Positions 34,588 through 43,020 of a stretch of 43,586 nucleotides of DNA are shown here, piece by piece; position 1 is the stretch's first letter; each line of letters begins with the position of its first letter. The notes below the pieces were generated by a model. The model worked only from the letters and a program-made list of their open reading frames with translations, was not told the DNA's origin and did no database searches. Origin of the DNA: Bacteroidales bacterium (GTDB lineage: Bacteria; Bacteroidota; Bacteroidia; Bacteroidales; P3); the NCBI GenBank assembly GCA_031272245.1, contig JAISUE010000059.1:1-43586 (forward strand), in the 5' to 3' direction. Made by a program: the position numbers and the translations under genes.

Positions 34588-37500
34588 TTATTGAACAACT
34601 AATTTAGCGGTTTTAGCTTCTGTATTAGTTATTATTTGTATCATATAAATACCTTTTTTCAAACCGTTGCAGTTTAAAGGTAAAGTATATTGTCCTGCTT
34701 TATGAACACCACGTTCAATAGAAGAAATTAATTTACCATTAATATCAAACATTTTGAATGAAACCTTGCTTTGTGCAGGGATGAAATAATCTATAGATGT
34801 TTCATTTTGTGCAGGATTAGGGTATATATTTAGTTTGATGTTGTTGTTTTCTGCAAAAAATCTTTCTACATCTTGCAAACTTACTATTGAATCTTTTTGA
34901 GCAACAGTATCTCCAAAATATGCGTAAAGACCTTTTCCATAAGTTGCAGCATAAATAGCACCGGGATATTCAGTAGCACAAAATTCATTTAGAGAAGGAA
35001 GACCTCCTGAGTATGTGATGTAGTTCATATAAGGCAAATTATGTGTTTGCTGAGTTAATTTAAATACAGGAACATCTGGAATACCCTGCATTTTAACCCA
35101 ATTAACAGGGGTTTCTGTAAAATCATCAGTTTTCCAAACCCCGTCTTCAGTCCCTATGTATGCAGTGTGAGGATTAGAAAGTCTTATACTTTCAATAACA
35201 GAAGCATAAACAGGTTTATTAGGTTTAAGATTTTGTCCTGTTTCATTGTCAATACCTGTTTTATCTGTAAATGTTACAGAAGCGGCAGTAGCAAGAGCGT
35301 TAAGAGTAACTTTTACACTTGGAGAATTGGTGTAAGTTCCAAATGTAACCATTAGTATGTTAGGGTTATTTCTATCTATTGAAATAGAAGATATAGGTCT
35401 TGATTCAGTTAATATAATTTCTGCATTAGAAATAGCCGGACTTAAAGGAGGAGTTGTTGCTGCATCATAAGCTAACGTATTGTATAATATGCCACTTGTT
35501 AAAACAGGATGACTAAAATTAGCACTTGCTAAACCTGTTATTCTATATAAAGTAGAGCCACCTGCATTCCTATTTTCTACAGCAATAAATAAAGCATCTC
35601 CATCTTGACTAACAGACAAGCAATGTATAACATAATTTTGAACATCAGATATTTCAAATACTTTAGCCCATATTAAATTTTCTGGGTTATCAGAATCACC
35701 CGGAATAAATATTTTTGAATAATTTGAAATTTCAGAGCAAACATATACACCGGAATTAGTAGCGACAAATAATCTTGATTGTACAGGATTTTGTACTTTG
35801 AATGTAAGAGAAACAGAGTCTGCAGGTACTGTTACGTCACTAGTTAACGTATAATAAAAAGGATAGTTCATAGGGTAAGCATTAGACTTTATAAGAATAG
35901 AATCACCTGCTGGAATTGTTGCTCCTGCTTGCCAAGTATCGCCCGTAGAAGTTCCACCGATTTTACCATTAACAATAGTATAAAGATCTATTTTTGCCGT
36001 AGCAGAATCTCTAACGTTGGTTGCATTTGTAGATTCCCATAAAAACATAGGAGTATTTTTCGGGTCATAAGACCAACTATTAGCATCATTCATATATGGA
36101 GGCATCAGTTTTCTTTCTGATGATCCGCTTACACTTGCTCCAAAATTCCATGTTGTTGAATTAATTTCATAAAAAGAATTTTTGTTACTGTAAGTTCTTG
36201 CTAATAAGGTATAAGGTCTTGAAAGAACTACAGGCTTAACATAAGAAGGGGTTTTCCTTTCAAAACAAGATGCACTAACGGCACTTCCTGATACATCGTA
36301 TATTGCATTTTGTATATAACCATAAGCACCAAGTTCATAAGCACCTTCACTGTTTGGAGACCAAATAATGTCTCCATTTGTTGTAGTAAGGTTTACATAA
36401 ACGGTATCACCTGTTTCACTATCTACATTTTTTATTTTATTTGTTGGAATATAAACAATAGCGTTACTTTGTGTTGCACCAAAAACAGAAGCATCTGCAG
36501 AAACAGATACATCATAAAATTGAACATTATTCATACCTTTTGCAGATAAGTTCCAAACATAAGGTCTTGTGTCTGTTTGTCCATACGCAATGTTATCTGA
36601 ATAAGTAAATACTCCGCCATCAGTTGCTAATGCCATAAATACAGAGTCTGCTGCTGTTTTTGGATTGTCTTTTATTATTATATTATGAATATTTCTCGCA
36701 ACCCATGTGCCAGAAGAACGTGTGTCACCAATTAAAGCTCCAGCTACTGTACTCCAATGATAATTTCCCAATCCATTAGAATTGTTATTGTCCCAACCAT
36801 ACCATAAATAATTTGATCCTAAATAAACTTTTTCATAATTTGCTCTATCATCTACAAAAATACATAATGATGTATTTACGTCGTAGCCAAAGCTCATTAC
36901 TTGAGACGCTGCAAGAGCTCCTGTCCAGTTAACATTATTTAAATCTCTTGTTCTGTAAACACCTAACATATAGTAGTAACCTTGTATAGACCTAACAATA
37001 GCTGCATATAAGGTATTGGGATCTTTAATTCCAAAAGACAATTCAATTCTTCCTAAACTTGAAACAGTTGTGTCGTTTAGATCAGTTGCTTCAAGAACAG
37101 TATTAAAACTTAAAGAATTTGATTCATCGCTTATTGCTATTTTATAATTGGAAACACTTTGCCCTCCAACAGGTGCATCATTTGATCCATAAGCAACAGC
37201 TATTCTTCCATTTTTATTAATTTTAATATCATTAACAAAAATTCCGGTTGCAGAAGAACCATTTATTGTTACATTTTGCCATGTTGTTCCTCCATCGTTT
37301 GAATATTTAAAACCTTTTGTTAAACCAACGTAAACAGTATTACCCAAGCAAACCATATCGTTGACATAAGCCCATTCGTCAGTTGCATCATAGACAGCGG
37401 GGACAGTATTTGTTAAAACAACAAAATTCATATTGTTTTTTACATAATCGTATTTTAACTCATCAGTAGCTAATGCTGAACTCCAGTCAGCGTTTGTCCA

Positions 37501-37890
37501 GTTATCTAATTTGTAAATGCCTCTACCCAGCAAACCTGTAATGTCATTATTTATGCCTTGTGAGGATATTGAGTTATAATAACTTTCACCTGTTCCAACA
37601 TAGATAGTTCCATCATCACTTTGGCAAATAGATGTAACAGCAAAGCTTGAGTTTTCAGAATTTCCAAGCGAAATTTCTTGCCAGTTTTTTCCATTATTAA
37701 CACTTACAAAAAAGCCTCCAGCAACTCCTCCTGCATACATTACATTGTCATTAAATCGGTCAAAAATAATGCTGCGAACTCGTCCTCCGATATTATCGGG
37801 TCCTAATTTAGTCCATTTCTCACCTTGAGCAAACATACTAAGAGAAGAAATAGCAAATACTGATATTAAAAGTATTTTTCTGATTTTCAT
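34588..37890 (-). CDS. large T9SS-exported protein with BNR/sortilin-like beta-propeller repeats
   Basis: 1100 residues. A signal peptide (1-21, ending MFAQ) is followed by propeller repeats with Asp-box/VPS10-like motifs: WTKLGPDNIGGRVRSIIFDR, FFVSVNNGKNWQEI, GTIYVGTGESYYN, FKYSNDGGTTWQNVTING and, near the end, AYIGTEDGVWKTDDFTETPV. The middle (about 430-760) is less regular. A T9SS type A sorting domain (about 1020-1100) has NIYPNPAQNETSI, FKMFDINGKLISS and LKKGIYMIQI. Surface location or release is expected, and binding of a polymer or protein is plausible from the propeller, but no catalytic residues were recognised. Codon use is as AT-rich as the neighbours, unlike the other T9SS protein at 1491. 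Confidence 0.9.
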   Translation of the reverse strand: MKIRKILLISVFAISSLSMFAQGEKWTKLGPDNIGGRVRSIIFDRFNDNVMYAGGVAGGFFVSVNNGKNWQEISLGNSENSSFAVTSICQSDDGTIYVGTGESYYNSISSQGINNDITGLLGRGIYKLDNWTNADWSSALATDELKYDYVKNNMNFVVLTNTVPAVYDATDEWAYVNDMVCLGNTVYVGLTKGFKYSNDGGTTWQNVTINGSSATGIFVNDIKINKNGRIAVAYGSNDAPVGGQSVSNYKIAISDESNSLSFNTVLEATDLNDTTVSSLGRIELSFGIKDPNTLYAAIVRSIQGYYYMLGVYRTRDLNNVNWTGALAASQVMSFGYDVNTSLCIFVDDRANYEKVYLGSNYLWYGWDNNNSNGLGNYHWSTVAGALIGDTRSSGTWVARNIHNIIIKDNPKTAADSVFMALATDGGVFTYSDNIAYGQTDTRPYVWNLSAKGMNNVQFYDVSVSADASVFGATQSNAIVYIPTNKIKNVDSETGDTVYVNLTTTNGDIIWSPNSEGAYELGAYGYIQNAIYDVSGSAVSASCFERKTPSYVKPVVLSRPYTLLARTYSNKNSFYEINSTTWNFGASVSGSSERKLMPPYMNDANSWSYDPKNTPMFLWESTNATNVRDSATAKIDLYTIVNGKIGGTSTGDTWQAGATIPAGDSILIKSNAYPMNYPFYYTLTSDVTVPADSVSLTFKVQNPVQSRLFVATNSGVYVCSEISNYSKIFIPGDSDNPENLIWAKVFEISDVQNYVIHCLSVSQDGDALFIAVENRNAGGSTLYRITGLASANFSHPVLTSGILYNTLAYDAATTPPLSPAISNAEIILTESRPISSISIDRNNPNILMVTFGTYTNSPSVKVTLNALATAASVTFTDKTGIDNETGQNLKPNKPVYASVIESIRLSNPHTAYIGTEDGVWKTDDFTETPVNWVKMQGIPDVPVFKLTQQTHNLPYMNYITYSGGLPSLNEFCATEYPGAIYAATYGKGLYAYFGDTVAQKDSIVSLQDVERFFAENNNIKLNIYPNPAQNETSIDYFIPAQSKVSFKMFDINGKLISSIERGVHKAGQYTLPLNCNGLKKGIYMIQIITNTEAKTAKLVVQ

Positions 37891-37939
37891 AACTTAATTA
37901 TTTTTATTTTTTAATTATAATATACTTGTTTTAAGAAGG

Positions 37940-37947
37940 CAAAAGTA
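37940..37947 (-). promoter_or_regulatory. -7 element of the T9SS propeller gene
   Basis: TACTTTTG followed by C on the minus strand, about 50 bases upstream of the start at 37890. Confidence 0.6.
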
Positions 37948-38189
37948 CAAAAAAAACATTAATTACAAAGTAAAAATAGTTTTTTTTAGTCTTATAAATT
38001 ATTTTTATTTTGAAATTCAAAGATATATCAGCATATTAAAGCATAAAAAATAAAGTTTTAAGTTATAAAAATAGTATTTTTAATTTATAAAACAAAGAAA
38101 AAAGTCCATAAATTAAAGACTAAATAATAGAGATATATCTTTTTAATGCTTAATGCAGTTATTTTAAAATGTAATAAAAGTTATAATAT

Positions 38190-38225
38190 AAAAAAAGAGG
38201 CTATTTTTTTACAGCCTCTTTTTTT
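38190..38225 (-). terminator. terminator of the PLP-dependent enzyme gene
   Basis: 13-bp stem, A-run plus GAGGCT (38190-38202) with AGCCTC plus T-run (38213-38225), and a 10-base loop, 28 bases past the stop at 38253. Confidence 0.8.
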
Positions 38226-38252
38226 TAATTATTGATATTGTACTTATAAAAT

Positions 38253-39455
38253 TTAAATGAACTTTAATTCTTTTAAACATTCTGTAATTGCATTGAAAGT
38301 ATGTTCAATATCATTGTCTAAACCAACAGAATATCTTACTAAACCTTCACTCATTCCCATTTTATGTTGAATTTCATCAGGCACTTCTGACGATGTTGAT
38401 TTACCGGAACAGGAAAATAATGTACGGAAATATCCAAGAGAAACAGCAAGAAAACCTATTCCTTTTTTCTGCATCAATTCCATTAAGGCATTTGCTCGCT
38501 CTGCGGTAATCATATCTATTGTTATCATACCACCAAAACCGTATCCATAGTTCATTTGTTCAACTATTGTATCATGGTCAATGTGTTCTTTTAAGCCGGG
38601 ATAATTTGCCTTGATACCAATTTCATTGAATTTTTTTGCGAGATACATTGCATTTTTGCTGTGTTGCTGCATTCTTATATGAAGTGTATAAAGATTTTTC
38701 AATATGGATGTAGCACGGAATGAATCTAAAACAGGACCCAGTAACATAGCTGTACCATTATTTACGTCAATTAACGCATTAATAAATTCTGCATCCGCAC
38801 AAATTGCTCCGGCTACACAATCATTTTTCCCATTGATAAACTTTGTCATTGAATATACCACAATATCTGCTCCAAGTTTATGTGGGGAGAAAATCATTGG
38901 CGTAAAAGTATTATCAACTATTAACTTCGCACCACATTCATCAGCAACTTTACGCAATTTTTTAATATTTGAAATTCTTAACAGAGGATTACTCATTGTT
39001 TCAGTGTAAATTACTTTAGTGTTTGGGCGACATGCAGACTTTACTTCATCTAAATCTGTACTGTCTACAAATGTAACATCTATGCCAAAACGCTTACAAT
39101 AATTATTAAGAAAAGCAAAAGTACCTCCATAAACAGTCATTGAGGCAATGCAATGGTCGCCATTTTGTAAGCATTGCAATAAAGTACAAGTGATTGCACT
39201 CATTCCGCTACCTGTACACCACGCAGATTCTGTTCCTTCCATTGCTGCTAAAGCATTGCATAATGCAGTGGCAGATGGATTCCAGTGCCTTGAATATAGA
39301 TACATTCCCTCTGTTTCTCCATGAAAGGTATCTGTCATGGTTTGTCCGTGTTCAAATGTGAAAGTTGCAGAATCATTTATTGAAGGGTTTACTCCTCTTT
39401 CTGCCGATATTCTTTGAACGGCTGCAAGAGCCGTTGCCGGGTCAAATTTATTCAT
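38253..39455 (-). CDS. Cys/Met-metabolism PLP-dependent lyase (methionine/cystathionine gamma-lyase-like)
   Basis: 400 residues, fold type I trans-sulfuration family. The PLP lysine is Lys205 in VYSMTKFINGKNDCVAGAI. LIVDNTFTPMIFSPHKLGAD holds the Asp that pairs with the PLP ring nitrogen, YLYSRHWNPSATAL the Tyr/Arg phosphate contacts from the neighbouring subunit, and GSGMSAITCTLLQCL the glycine-rich phosphate loop. In methionine gamma-lyase the active-site segment is YGCTF; here it is YGGTF (Gly111), so the specific methionine-lyase signature is missing and cystathionine or another sulfur amino acid may be the substrate. Monocistronic: own promoter at 39490 and own terminator. Confidence 0.88.
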   Translation of the reverse strand: MNKFDPATALAAVQRISAERGVNPSINDSATFTFEHGQTMTDTFHGETEGMYLYSRHWNPSATALCNALAAMEGTESAWCTGSGMSAITCTLLQCLQNGDHCIASMTVYGGTFAFLNNYCKRFGIDVTFVDSTDLDEVKSACRPNTKVIYTETMSNPLLRISNIKKLRKVADECGAKLIVDNTFTPMIFSPHKLGADIVVYSMTKFINGKNDCVAGAICADAEFINALIDVNNGTAMLLGPVLDSFRATSILKNLYTLHIRMQQHSKNAMYLAKKFNEIGIKANYPGLKEHIDHDTIVEQMNYGYGFGGMITIDMITAERANALMELMQKKGIGFLAVSLGYFRTLFSCSGKSTSSEVPDEIQHKMGMSEGLVRYSVGLDNDIEHTFNAITECLKELKFI

Positions 39456-39489
39456 AATTTATAGATATTTTTATTATAATTAGAATTAA

Positions 39490-39497
39490 CAAAAGTA
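39490..39497 (-). promoter_or_regulatory. -7 element of the PLP enzyme gene
   Basis: TACTTTTG on the minus strand, 34 bases upstream of the start at 39455. Back to back with the lptF-type promoter at 39538. Confidence 0.6.
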
Positions 39498-39537
39498 GGA
39501 AAAAAGTTGTAAATATTCTTTTTATGATAACTTTTGT

Positions 39538-39545
39538 TACTTTTG
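39538..39545 (+). promoter_or_regulatory. -7 element of the LptF/LptG permease gene
   Basis: TACTTTTG followed by C, 27 bases before the ATG at 39573. It lies just inside an earlier ATG frame at 39534, excluding that start. Confidence 0.6.
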
Positions 39546-39572
39546 CCCATCTGTTTAACAGAAAAAATAAAT

Positions 39573-40676
39573 ATGAAACATAATGAACGGCATAAGATTC
39601 TTAACATTTTAGACCTGTATATAATGAAAAAACTATTGACAACTTTTTTTGTTGCAATAGGAATGATTGTTTTAATTGTCATTATGTTTGATCTTTCACA
39701 GAAATTGGACACTTTTATAGAGAACAAAGCACCTCTTAACAAAATAATTTTTAACTATTATCTTAATTATATACCTTATTTTGTTAATCTCTTTGGATAT
39801 TTATTTTTTTTTATTGCAGTTGTTTTTGTTACTTCGCGGCTTGCAGTTAGATCTGAAATAGTAGCAATTCTTAATGGAGGTATAAGTTTTGCAAGGCTGT
39901 TGCGTCCTTTTATTATGACTGCTTTTTTTGTTGCTGTTCTTGGTCTTTTACTTACAAATCTTTTTTTACCTCAGGTCAACAAAAACAGATTAGAATTTGA
40001 AAAAGTTTATTATCGTAATCCCTATCGTAATAATTTGATGAATATACATATTCAAAAACAAAAAGATAAATATGTTTATGTAGAGAGATTTGATAATCTT
40101 CGCAATGTAGGATACAGGTTTACAGAAGAAACTTTTTCTAATAACACAATTACAAAAAAAATTTATGCTGACAAAATAATATACGATAGTACTACTGGTT
40201 GTTGGGACATGCAAAACTGTATAATACGCACCATAAATGGAAAATATGAAACGATGCAAAGAGAAGATGTGCAAAAAATAAATTTAGGATTAAAACCAAT
40301 AGAATTTAATATTGGAACTGTAAAAGTTGAAGAATTAACTTACAAAGAACTCAATGACAAAATAGAAAAAGAGAAATTAAAAGGCTCTAAACTAATTCGT
40401 GTTTTACAGGTAGAAAAGTCACAGAGATTGATAAATCCTGTTGCCTATATTGTTCTTACTATTATAGGAGTATCTCTTTCCTGTCGCAAAACGCGTGGTG
40501 GAATGGGATTAAATTTAGCATTTGGTATTGCTCTTGCGTTTACCTTTATATTAATAATGAAAATAACAACAGTTATGGCAACAGAATCCGATTTATATCC
40601 TGCATTGTCTCTTGGAATACCAATTATTATTTTCTTCTTTGTGTCTTTATATCTTTTAAAAAAAGCACCTAAATAA
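39573..40676 (+). CDS. LptF/LptG (YjgP/YjgQ) family lipopolysaccharide export permease
   Basis: 367 residues from the chosen start (MKHNERHKILNILDLYIMKK). Three N-terminal membrane helices (about 22-42, 60-85 and 100-125), a periplasmic jellyroll-like domain (about 130-270, LEFEKVYYRNPYRNNLMNIH and YVERFDNLRNVGYRF) and three C-terminal helices (from NPVAYIVLTIIGVSLSCRKT onward) give the LptF/LptG plan. Together with LptB the pair extracts LPS from the inner membrane and passes it to the Lpt bridge. Bacteroidota often carry an lptG-like gene beside tgt; here tgt is about 9.5 kb away. The sequence does not say whether this is LptF or LptG. Confidence 0.9.
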   Translation: MKHNERHKILNILDLYIMKKLLTTFFVAIGMIVLIVIMFDLSQKLDTFIENKAPLNKIIFNYYLNYIPYFVNLFGYLFFFIAVVFVTSRLAVRSEIVAILNGGISFARLLRPFIMTAFFVAVLGLLLTNLFLPQVNKNRLEFEKVYYRNPYRNNLMNIHIQKQKDKYVYVERFDNLRNVGYRFTEETFSNNTITKKIYADKIIYDSTTGCWDMQNCIIRTINGKYETMQREDVQKINLGLKPIEFNIGTVKVEELTYKELNDKIEKEKLKGSKLIRVLQVEKSQRLINPVAYIVLTIIGVSLSCRKTRGGMGLNLAFGIALAFTFILIMKITTVMATESDLYPALSLGIPIIIFFFVSLYLLKKAPK

Positions 40677-40830
40677 GTAAAGTAAAATTACTCGATGATA
40701 GTCAAGATATATCTATGGGCGAGATGTTATAAAAAAAAGAATGATGTTAATAATAATCAAAAATGCGATAAAATGTATTTTTCGTTTTGGCAATTATTTT
40801 TTTTATTAAATAAAGACTGAAAAAAAATAT

Positions 40831-40838
40831 TATTTTTG
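40831..40838 (+). promoter_or_regulatory. -7 element of pgk-CDF operon
   Basis: TATTTTTG followed by C, 28 bases before the pgk ATG at 40867. Confidence 0.6.
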
Positions 40839-40866
40839 CAATGTCTAATCTTAAAAACATTTCAAG

Positions 40867-42066
40867 ATGAAAAGCATAAAGGATGTAAATTTCAAAGGGA
40901 AAAAAGTATTAGTCAGAGTGGATTTTAATGTTCCACTTGATGAACATAAACATATCACTGACGACACACGTATTTGCGAGGCTGTACCTACAATAAACAA
41001 ACTTGTCGCCGATGGAGCAAAAATTATCTTAATTGCTCATTTAGGAAGACCAAAAAAAAATGGATTTGATGAAGAATTTTCACTTAAACCCATTGCTGAT
41101 TATTTGGAAAAGTTACTTGATAAAAAAGTTATTTTTATTCAAAAATTGCTTGGTGAAGAAGTAGAGCATATTATAAATAATATGAAAGATGGTGATATTT
41201 TCCTTTTGGAAAATATACGCTTTTATCCTGAAGAGACAAAAGGCGATGAGGCTTTTGCAAAAAAGATTGCTGCTCTTGGTGAATGTTACATAAACGATGC
41301 TTTTGGCAGTTCTCATAGATTGCATTGTTCAACTGCTGTCATTGCAAAATTTTTTCCTAATGACAGATATTTTGGTTTTCTTATGGAATATGAAGTAAAA
41401 AACTTAAATAGACTTATGCGTGAAAGTAAAAAGCCATTTACTGCTATAATAGGAGGTAGTAAAATATCTTCTAAAATAAAAATTTTGGAATCTCTTTTGG
41501 ATATAGCAGATAACATTCTTATTGGAGGCGGTATGGTATTTACTTTTTTGAAAGCTCAGGGAAAAGAAATAGGTAAATCTCTTTGTGAAGATGATTGTAT
41601 GCAAGTGGCTGATAATTTAATGAAAAAAGCAAAAATAAAAAGAGTTAAAGTTTTTCTTCCTATAGACGTTGTTGAAGCAGAGAAATTTGATAACAATGCT
41701 ATACGTAAAGAAGTTTCTGTAGATAAAATAAATTCTCAATATATGGGTATGGATATAGGAGAAAAAACAGCTAAAATATATTTTGATGTAATTGCAGAGA
41801 GTAAAACTATTTTATGGAATGGTCCAATGGGAGTTTTTGAAATGAGTAATTTCCGTATGGGGACAAAAGCAATGGCAGAAGCAATAGCAGAAGCAACAGC
41901 TAATGGAGCATTTTCAACTGTTGGAGGAGGCGATTCAGTAGCGGCAATAAACATGTTTGGTTTTGCAGATAAGGTTTCATTTATTTCAACAGGAGGCGGA
42001 GCAATGCTTGAATACGTAGAGAACGGAACATTGCCGGGAATAGATGCTATAAACGAAAACAGATAA
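40867..42066 (+). CDS. pgk: phosphoglycerate kinase
   Basis: 399 residues, usual length. It transfers the phosphate of 1,3-bisphosphoglycerate to ADP in glycolysis. The N-terminal domain has the signature KKVLVRVDFNVPLDEHKH and the basic-patch segment IAHLGRPK; ENIRFYPEETKGDEAFAK and NDAFGSSHRLHCST follow. The C-terminal nucleotide domain has AIIGGSKISSKIKILESLL, LIGGGMVFTFLKAQG, ILWNGPMGVFEMSNF and FSTVGGGDSVAAINMFG. All key residues look present. Followed after 9 bases by a zinc exporter gene, an unusual partner. Confidence 0.98.
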   Translation: MKSIKDVNFKGKKVLVRVDFNVPLDEHKHITDDTRICEAVPTINKLVADGAKIILIAHLGRPKKNGFDEEFSLKPIADYLEKLLDKKVIFIQKLLGEEVEHIINNMKDGDIFLLENIRFYPEETKGDEAFAKKIAALGECYINDAFGSSHRLHCSTAVIAKFFPNDRYFGFLMEYEVKNLNRLMRESKKPFTAIIGGSKISSKIKILESLLDIADNILIGGGMVFTFLKAQGKEIGKSLCEDDCMQVADNLMKKAKIKRVKVFLPIDVVEAEKFDNNAIRKEVSVDKINSQYMGMDIGEKTAKIYFDVIAESKTILWNGPMGVFEMSNFRMGTKAMAEAIAEATANGAFSTVGGGDSVAAINMFGFADKVSFISTGGGAMLEYVENGTLPGIDAINENR

Positions 42067-42075
42067 AATTATATT

Positions 42076-42963
42076 ATGAGTCATTCTCACAAACATTCTA
42101 CATTAACAGAAGTTAATAAGGCATTCTTTTGGGCAATAAGTATTAACATAATTTTTGTAATAATTGAATTTGTAAGTGGTTTTATTTTTAATTCCGTTGG
42201 ACTTATTTCAGATGCGGGACATAATTTGGGAGATATTACTTCCCTTGCTTTGAGTGTTTTTGCTCTGAAAATATCTCATCTACGACCAAACAAAACATAT
42301 ACTTATGGATATAAAAAAACTACAGTACTTATTTCTCTGTTTAATGCTATTATATTGCTTGTTACTGTAGGTTTTATTCTTACAGAAAGTATTCATAAAC
42401 TTACAGAGCCTAAATTCGTAAAAGGGTTAAGTGTAGTAATAGTTGCTGCTATTGGTGTTATAGTTAATGGTTTTACGGCTTGGTTGTTTGTAAAACACAA
42501 AAAGCAAGATTTGAATGTAAAAAGTGCTTATTTACACATGGCAGCAGATACTCTTGTAAGTATTGGCGTTGTTTTGTCTGGTATTGTTATAATGTTTACA
42601 GATTGGTTTATAATAGATGCTATTATTGGTATTGTTATTGCACTTGTGATTCTTTATTCTACATGGAATTTGCTTATTGAAAGTATAAAATTGTCTCTTG
42701 ATGCTGTGCCAACAAGTGTAAATCGAGAGGAAATAGAAAAAATATTGCTTAATATTGCCGGAGTAAAAGACATACATCATATTCATATATGGGCATTAAG
42801 TACGAATGAAGTAGCTCTCACTTCGCATATAGTTGTTGATAATTACGATAATATTGAAAAAATAAAACACAAAATAAAACATGAATTAGCTCATCACGGA
42901 ATAGAACATGCTACTTTGGAATTTGAAATCAATTCTATGGATTGTGAAGAAAATCATTGTTAA
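42076..42963 (+). CDS. cation diffusion facilitator, zinc exporter (CzcD/ZitB-like)
   Basis: 295 residues. A histidine-rich start (MSHSHKHS), six membrane helices (about 14-260 of the fold's membrane part ending near residue 200) and a C-terminal cytoplasmic ferredoxin-like domain (about 210-290, IHHIHIWALSTNEVALTSHI and a final MDCEENHC). The metal site in helices 2 and 5 is of the HxxxD/HxxxD type (His49-Asp53 in SDAGHNLGD; His154-Asp158 in AYLHMAADTL), which in characterised CDF proteins goes with Zn2+/Cd2+ in exchange for protons. It lies in the inner membrane. Spaced 9 bases after pgk and probably read from the pgk promoter. Confidence 0.93.
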   Translation: MSHSHKHSTLTEVNKAFFWAISINIIFVIIEFVSGFIFNSVGLISDAGHNLGDITSLALSVFALKISHLRPNKTYTYGYKKTTVLISLFNAIILLVTVGFILTESIHKLTEPKFVKGLSVVIVAAIGVIVNGFTAWLFVKHKKQDLNVKSAYLHMAADTLVSIGVVLSGIVIMFTDWFIIDAIIGIVIALVILYSTWNLLIESIKLSLDAVPTSVNREEIEKILLNIAGVKDIHHIHIWALSTNEVALTSHIVVDNYDNIEKIKHKIKHELAHHGIEHATLEFEINSMDCEENHC

Positions 42964-42973
42964 AAGATTGTTG

Positions 42974-42981
42974 TATCTTTG
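42974..42981 (+). promoter_or_regulatory. -7 element of secA
   Basis: TATCTTTG, 39 bases before the ATG at 43021. Confidence 0.6.
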
Positions 42982-43020
42982 TGAGCTAAAATTCGATTAA
43001 ACATAATAAATAAAAACACT

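Larger units (their letters stand above)
37891..38252. other. AT-rich intergenic region between two minus-strand genes
   Basis: 362 bases. It holds the -7 element of the T9SS gene (37940-37947) and the terminator of the PLP enzyme gene (38190-38225). Nothing else recognised except an AGATATATCT palindrome at 38131-38140. Confidence 0.6.

Noticed and set aside
38131..38140. AGATATATCT palindrome, also at 40705-40714 and as a 12-base variant at 17685-17696
   Set aside because: In sequence this AT-rich a few copies are expected by chance, and their positions relative to promoters are not consistent.
39456..39489. Possible SAM-type riboswitch before the sulfur amino-acid enzyme
   Set aside because: The leader from the -7 element to the start is only about 30 bases, too short for a riboswitch.
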